From positions 1 to 11,344 of the forward strand of contig JAXIUW010204176.1 in assembly GCA_035591015.1 (NCBI GenBank): 11,344 bases of DNA, given 5' to 3'. The notes under the pieces are model-generated. The model was not told the origin of the DNA. It saw only the letters and a program-made list of their open reading frames with translations, and did no database searches. This document shows, piece after piece, positions 7,027 to 11,344 of this stretch (position 1 is its first letter; each line of letters opens with the position of its first letter). Origin of the DNA: Cephalothrix simula (Eukaryota; Nemertea; Palaeonemertea; Archinemertea; Cephalotrichidae). The position numbers and the translations under genes are program-made.

Positions 7027-8260
7027 CGATGTCGCATTCGATATCGCAAGCCTTTTTTGCGACATCGCAAAAGCGCATAGATTTCGCCACGATATCGATG
7101 CGACATAGCTTAAGCAGCACCATATCCCAACGATATCGCAGCGCCATCGATACGCTTTTGTGATGTCGCAGGGATATCGTGATGGCATCGATGCGCCTTA
7201 GCGAAATCGCAAAATCGCATTGTGTTGAGAGGGACAGATCAAAGGAGCAGCGATATTGCTGCGACATCAATGCGGATTCGCGATGACGCTGCGATATCGG
7301 CATCGCGGTGACATCGATGCGGCTTTGCTATATCGCAAAATCGCATTCTTTGGATTTGGCTTTGAGGAAGAGGGCAAAGGAAAGGCGATATCGCAGTGAC
7401 ATCAATCATCGATCAGATTTGCGAGATCGCAAAATCCCATCAATATGGATTCAATATCCCGGCGACATCGATATTATGACGTCATTTCCATTCTATGCTC
7501 TCTCCAGAGTGCGACGAATTGCTAAATGCGCATCGATGTCACCGAGATATCGACGCGACATAGTTTAAACACCCCGATGTACTATGGGACTTTAATACGA
7601 CTTCGCTATGTCGCTGGAATATCGCGGGACATCGATGCACTTTAGCGTGGTCGCATTGTAATTAGAGGGAGAGAGAAAAGGAGCAGCGATATTTCTGTGA
7701 TATCGATGCGACATCCCGAAGTCGCTGCAATATCGCGGTGACATCAATGCGGCTTTGCGATATCACAAAATCGCTTTCTTCGTATCGGGCTTAGAGGAAG
7801 GAGGTAAAGGAGCGGCGAGATCGCAAAATACAAGCAGCGTTGCTTCGATAGCCTGGCGACATCGTTTATGACATAATTTCAATTCTATGCTCTCTCTAAA
7901 TTTCTAAGAATGGGATATCTATATTGCAAAAGCGAATCGATGTCTCCGCGATAGCGATGCGACATCGCTTAAGCACCCAATCGATATCGCCGGACCTTTG
8001 ATGCGACTTTGCGATGTCGCTAGGATATCGCGGGGACATCGATGCGCTTTTGCGATGAGGCAGGGATATTGCAGTAAAATCGATGTGCCTTTGCGACATC
8101 ACAAAATCACATTCTTCGCATTTGGCTTAGTTTAAGGAAGCAAAGGAGTAACGATACCGCGGCGACACCGATGTGCCTTTGCGATGTTACCATGGGGCTT
8201 GATTAGAATAAGCCCAATATATTTGTGATATTGATGCGATATCGACTGCGATATTGCTTG
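7027..8260. repeat. Long degenerate CpG-rich array (GCGATATCGCGGTGACATCG family) with higher-order period
   Basis: Words such as GCGATATCGC, TGACATCGATGCG and GCGATGTCGC recur throughout in both orientations. A higher-order unit is visible. TTCTATGCTCTCTC recurs at 7491 and 7883 (392 bp apart), GAGCAGCGATAT at 7245 and 7681 (436 bp), and GGCTTTGC, followed by a TATC-CAAAATCGC motif, at 7321 and 7751 (430 bp). A third, shorter unit appears near 8103 (AAAATCACATTCTTCGCATTTGGC). The array fills most of the intron between the membrane exon and the Walker A exon. Open frames of 60-120 codons in it are low-complexity repeat translations. No transposase or terminal inverted repeat was seen. Confidence 0.82.
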
Positions 8261-8415
8261 TGTCCATACCTCGTCAAAAACAGCCTTTGCACCCTTATTT
8301 TCGGTCTCCTTTGACACCACGCCCCCCAGCGACCTCTATTGGCACACTTTGTCGTGGTTATGGTCGTTTTAAGTATAACTTACATGTATAAGATCATTTA
8401 TAAATCATTCCTCAC

Positions 8416-8634
8416 CTTTACAACATGGATGCTCATAATACGGGCACAAAGCCTGTATTTTAGGCTTTTTACACGATTTTAAATTATTATGATTGTTGTA
8501 ATATGTCAGCAGACCAGATCCAATGATGTAATGTGGCAAAATGGACAGGAAAATCCATTCTATAATATCCCCATACTTTTTCAAATTCAGGCCAGGAATT
8601 TTTAGAATACCAGCAGCAATTACTGCTGTGATAC
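8416..8634 (-). CDS. ABCA3-like: ABCA transporter, internal exon: end of TMD2 with re-entrant segment and Cys-rich loop
   Basis: The exon follows acceptor TTTCAG (ending at 8635) and stops before donor G|GTGAGG (GT at 8415-8414). It is 219 nt, phase 1 at both ends; the first split codon, with G9897, gives Gly334. Residues 335-406 complete the hydrophobic segment begun in the previous exon (ITAVIAAGIL), then read KIPGLNLKKYGDIIEWIF and a second hydrophobic stretch LPHYIIGSGLL (366-376). The pattern of a short basic turn, then E-W-I/V-F, then a proline- and glycine-containing segment is characteristic of the last part of ABCA TMD2. A short extracellular stretch follows with C388, C397, C404 and C405, probable disulfide partners of C409 and C413 in the next exon. 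Confidence 0.9.
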
Positions 8635-8642
8635 CTGAAAAA

Positions 8643-8728
8643 GTGGAATCATTTATTACCATACAAAATAAAGAGGTGGAATCATTTATTACCATACACA
8701 ATAAAGTGGAATTATTTATTATCATACC
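8643..8728. repeat. Three-copy ~30-33-bp tandem repeat next to an exon
   Basis: Units beginning GTGGAATCATTTATTACC start at 8643, 8676 and 8706; the third is diverged and partial. The array begins 9 bp from the acceptor boundary of the 8634-8416 exon, on its intron side. Read on the minus strand it is open in frame with that exon. Confidence 0.85.
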
Positions 8729-9414
8729 AGATCATACACAAAAGTACAATGTTGTCAAATAGATAAATTGAAAGACCGCGGTTAATGAAAACCCTCTTCT
8801 GAAAATCGGGAGTCTAGCTAGACCCTTTGACCAATATACTCAATTGTACAGAAAGGGAGGAGCAAAATGCGGGATACCTTGAAGGTACAATATTTGGAAA
8901 GGTCATGGAAAAAAGACGTGGAAAATTACTTTTACAAAGCATTTCGACCGACTACGGCGCCCCTAGCGGCAAAAAATATGAATTGGGCCTTCCAGTGAGT
9001 ACAGCACCGGGGGCATATGGGTAAAAATGTTTGGTGGAACTGAAGTGGATCATTTTGATAACAACGTCAAAGTTTTTGATGCCGTCATAAGGATGTAAAT
9101 TAATATATTTTTACAAAAACGGGTTTTTATCACATATCAAAATTAAGTTAGTTGTAAAAGAATAGTATATTTGAAAATTGTAGAAAATCGTAAAGTTTTA
9201 TATATAAGAACACCTGGTTTGTTTAAAATCGAAAAGTTTTAGAAAACCTGGTTTGACGAAGTTAAAAAAATATGCATTCTAAATTATTTTACCAAGAAAA
9301 TGATATCTGCCTCTATAAATTATATATGAAAACGTCTTCATCTCTGAAAACATGGGGGGTTACCCAATCGATCAGCTCCAACTTTTACGTCACTTTGTGA
9401 ACCAATGATACTTA
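8729..9414. other. Intron sequence, no gene recognised
   Basis: This AT-rich intron DNA has a 12-bp palindrome, GTCTAGCTAGAC (8812-8823). A 65-codon plus-strand frame at 8827-9024 has no recognisable motif and lies antisense in an intron, so I do not call it a gene. Confidence 0.5.
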
Positions 9415-9794
9415 AAGAGGGGCCAGTATTAGTCTCGAAATTTTTTCAAATTCAATTTTTTGCGAACGTTTTTACAACACATTAAAATAGCTATGTATTA
9501 ATTTACTTATTTGTGGGAAAAAAGATTTATCAACTTAAATAATGTCAATGTCAACTAAACAAATAATTCCCTGTTTTTATGTTAATTTTTTGGAACTATT
9601 CGTTTCAAAAAGTAGTGCCCCAGACCATATTGAAATTTCAAAAATCAGCTTTCATAGTGGATTAAATTCCTCAATTTTAAAATGAAAATAATTAAGGCAA
9701 GTATAAAAGAAAATTAATGTATTTTAAATGTTATTTATAAATATGAAGCTATTTTGAATTGGAAAAAAATTTCAGACTAATACTGGCACCTCTT
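9415..9794. mobile_element. 380-bp MITE with ~38-bp TIRs flanked by TA
   Basis: The left end AAGAGGGGCCAGTATTAG at 9415 matches the reverse complement of the right end, AAGAGGTGCCAGTATTAG from 9794. Similarity continues through GTCT, a T-rich stretch and AATTC for about 38 bp, and weakly further in. TA dinucleotides flank both ends (9413-9414 and 9795-9796), as expected for Tc1/mariner-type insertions, although a TA in AT-rich DNA is weak support. The interior is AT-rich with no open frame. It sits in the intron just downstream of the large TMD2 exon. Confidence 0.8.
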
Positions 9795-9896
9795 TATAGA
9801 CGTTATCTACTCTAAATAATATAAAATGGGGTAGCTCTTGGGGGTTATTTATTGTCAATCATCGCATTTACGAATATATGACATATATGTACTTAC

Positions 9897-10898
9897 CGAA
9901 GATGACACTGACAGTTGATATTCCAGAGAGTCCATTTGAAGGAATGACAAAGAGCCGTGAAAATAAATAGGTATATGGTAGACATGCAAATCCAAAGGAT
10001 ACAAATAATAACGTTATTTCTCCTAAACGATTACCACCATAATACTGTTCAACATCAAAAGCTGCAAAGCAAATTATCAGACCGATAGATGGCACAAGTA
10101 GGAGAATATAGTCCCAAATAAATGCTGAGCCCCAGTACATGAGATCACTGGCTCCTGTCATAGCTTGAAGTTGTCTTGAGTTGGACACCCGCTCTTTGAT
10201 TATAAATATTGAAAAAGTGGCAGATGCAAATGCCATACCAAATATAACCATAGTTGCGAATGAAAAACCACCACCACTATTCACTAGTGTGTCCACCACT
10301 TTATCAAGCTGAGTCATTGGTAGTGGGTGGTTAATAGTTGAGATTTTATAATCTTGTCCACTAAAAAGCTGCAACATCGCGTTACTGATTGCGTTAATTG
10401 ATATCGCAATCGAGTGATATAATTGTCCGTTAAATAAACCGATAACAGATGAATTGTTATTAAACGCACCAGCTAAAACATACTTTTTACGATATTGATA
10501 AATATTTTCCTCCGCTTTTTCAGATAAATAATCATAAACTGTTTTTGTCCCCGATATTTTATTAACATAAATCGGGTGTCCGGTTGTACCGGTGAAGAAA
10601 TTAGAGTACGCATTTGAAGCATTAATAATAAACGAACTCGCTAATTTGTTGGTAGAATATGGAACATCATTTTCTGCGTACGTGTCAAGATTCAAGGTCA
10701 AAGGGTCACTGTCCTTTTGTTCTGGCACGTGTTTTAAGATAATGCAACCGATTACTAAAAATACAACCGGAACAAGTATCTGAATTAATGTGAAAATCCA
10801 ATTCCGTTTTGTATGAAGAATTTTCTTGGTGAACATTCCTTTTAACTGTTGTAATTTTAGATTTATTCCTCTGTTATACTGCAAATTCATTCTTAGAC
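9897..10898 (-). CDS. ABCA3-like: ABCA transporter, internal exon: TM helix 7, extracellular loop 2, TM helices 8-10
   Basis: This is the largest exon of a subfamily A ABC transporter, which uses ATP to move or flip lipid across a membrane. The acceptor TTTTTTCAG ends at 10899 and the donor TTCG|GTAAGT starts its intron at 9896; the 1002 nt keep frame with the next exon (phase 1 in and out). Residues 1-33 hold the cytosolic QLKGMFTKK...KRNW lead-in typical of ABCA proteins. A membrane helix follows at about 34-56, then an extracellular loop at about 57-209 with N-glycosylation sequons at N92, N147 and N148. Hydrophobic segments follow at about 210-234, 253-279 and 291-317. The KERVSNSRQLQAMTGAS stretch (234-250) between helices matches the family's coupling-helix region. 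The upstream half of the protein (TMD1, NBD1) is not in the window. Family assignment is firm; ABCA3 versus ABCA1-type orthology is inference. Confidence 0.93.
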
Positions 10899-11344
10899 CT
10901 GAAAAAACAATTTTAAACAAGATAATTTGGGAAAGTTGCTGCGCACAAAATCTCATTCGACTTAGCGGAAACCACTCCTATACATGTAGAATTGCACACG
11001 ACCTTAAATCTTTTTGCCTCGCTTGGCTCGGCATTGATTTTAATTTTATTCTCATATGGTAGTTTTTCTTTATATTTATAATTCCAAACAGACCTATTCT
11101 ATATAAGTAAAAATAGTTAAAAGATAACTGGATTAAGAAATTGAAAATTCTCAGCCTTCTTCACATTGACTTGTCAGACTTCTACAAAAAACGTTCTGTT
11201 TGTTCGTTCGGTATTCAAGCAGCTTTGAAACTCGGATGCTCACTATCGCGCAATTTGATTCGGGGGATATTTACATTGGTTGTATTCCATTCATTCTCTC
11301 GGATAGATTCGAGTGAGCTTTCCCTCCTCCCGGAAATGGGGAAG
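10899..11344. other. Intron upstream of the TMD2 exon, partial; no exon seen
   Basis: The minus-strand acceptor CAG ends at 10899 with a clear polypyrimidine tract, so this stretch is intron running out of the window. I found no coding match to the end of NBD1 or its regulatory region. Bases 11274-11314, read on the minus strand, resemble the loop of the fold-back element at 1-605. Confidence 0.55.

Noticed and set aside
7308-7568. 86-codon plus-strand frame in the second array, and neighbouring frames up to 8320
   Set aside because: These are repeat-derived translations with no domain and no supporting gene signals.
4278-8260. CRISPR-like array
   Set aside because: Repeats are degenerate, occur in both orientations and lack regularly sized unique spacers; the context is eukaryotic introns.
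8827-9024. 65-codon plus-strand open frame in an intron
   Set aside because: It is short, antisense and without a recognisable motif; chance open frame is more likely.
10592-10783. 63-codon plus-strand frame opposite the TMD2 exon
   Set aside because: It is the antisense shadow of a well-supported coding exon.

Overview
The window is eukaryotic genomic DNA, most likely from an invertebrate animal. The single gene I can support lies on the minus strand. It is split by canonical GT-AG introns with pyrimidine-rich acceptors, and it encodes the C-terminal half of an animal-type subfamily A ABC transporter (ABCA; the sequence most resembles the ABCA3/ABCA1 branch). The species cannot be named from this sequence.

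Six exons were joined by hand: 10898-9897, 8634-8416, 6921-6371, 5912-5725, 3200-3030 and 1394-884. All five junctions keep the frame (phases 1, 1, 0, 2, 2) and give 879 residues ending at TGA 886-884. Residues below are counted from the first whole codon of the 10898-9897 exon. They cover the second transmembrane domain with its extracellular loop (1-454), the linker (455 to about 520), the second nucleotide-binding domain (about 520-715) and the C-terminal regulatory region with a VFINFA motif (827-832). Walker A, Q-loop, signature, Walker B and H-loop are all present, so this half looks intact. The first half (TMD1, NBD1) should lie beyond base 11344. An ABCA protein is expected to move or flip lipid across a membrane using ATP.

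The rest is intron and 3' flank and is dominated by repeats. Five fold-back or terminal-inverted-repeat elements resemble MITEs: 1-605 (cut by the window edge), 1607-1807 (10-bp TIRs, 5-bp target duplication), 1901-2663 (with an internal 22-bp minisatellite), 3260-3910 (CAGGGGG ends, 7-bp flanking repeat) and 9415-9794 (TA-flanked). Two further long, degenerate, CpG-rich arrays fill much of two introns: 4278-5615 (words such as TTGCGGATACGCGATTCG, in both orientations) and 7027-8260 (words such as GCGATATCGCGGTGACATCG, with a higher-order period near 390-435 bp).

Layout from left to right: 3' flank with fold-back element (1-883); last exon; intron with two MITEs; exon with signature, Walker B and H-loop; a 2.5-kb intron with a hAT-like fold-back and the first CpG-rich array; Q-loop exon; short intron with a 13-G run; Walker A exon; intron with the second array; a small membrane exon; intron with a short tandem repeat and a TA-flanked MITE; the large TMD2 exon; and the start of the next intron. 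No RNA gene, CRISPR array, operon or second convincing protein-coding gene was found.
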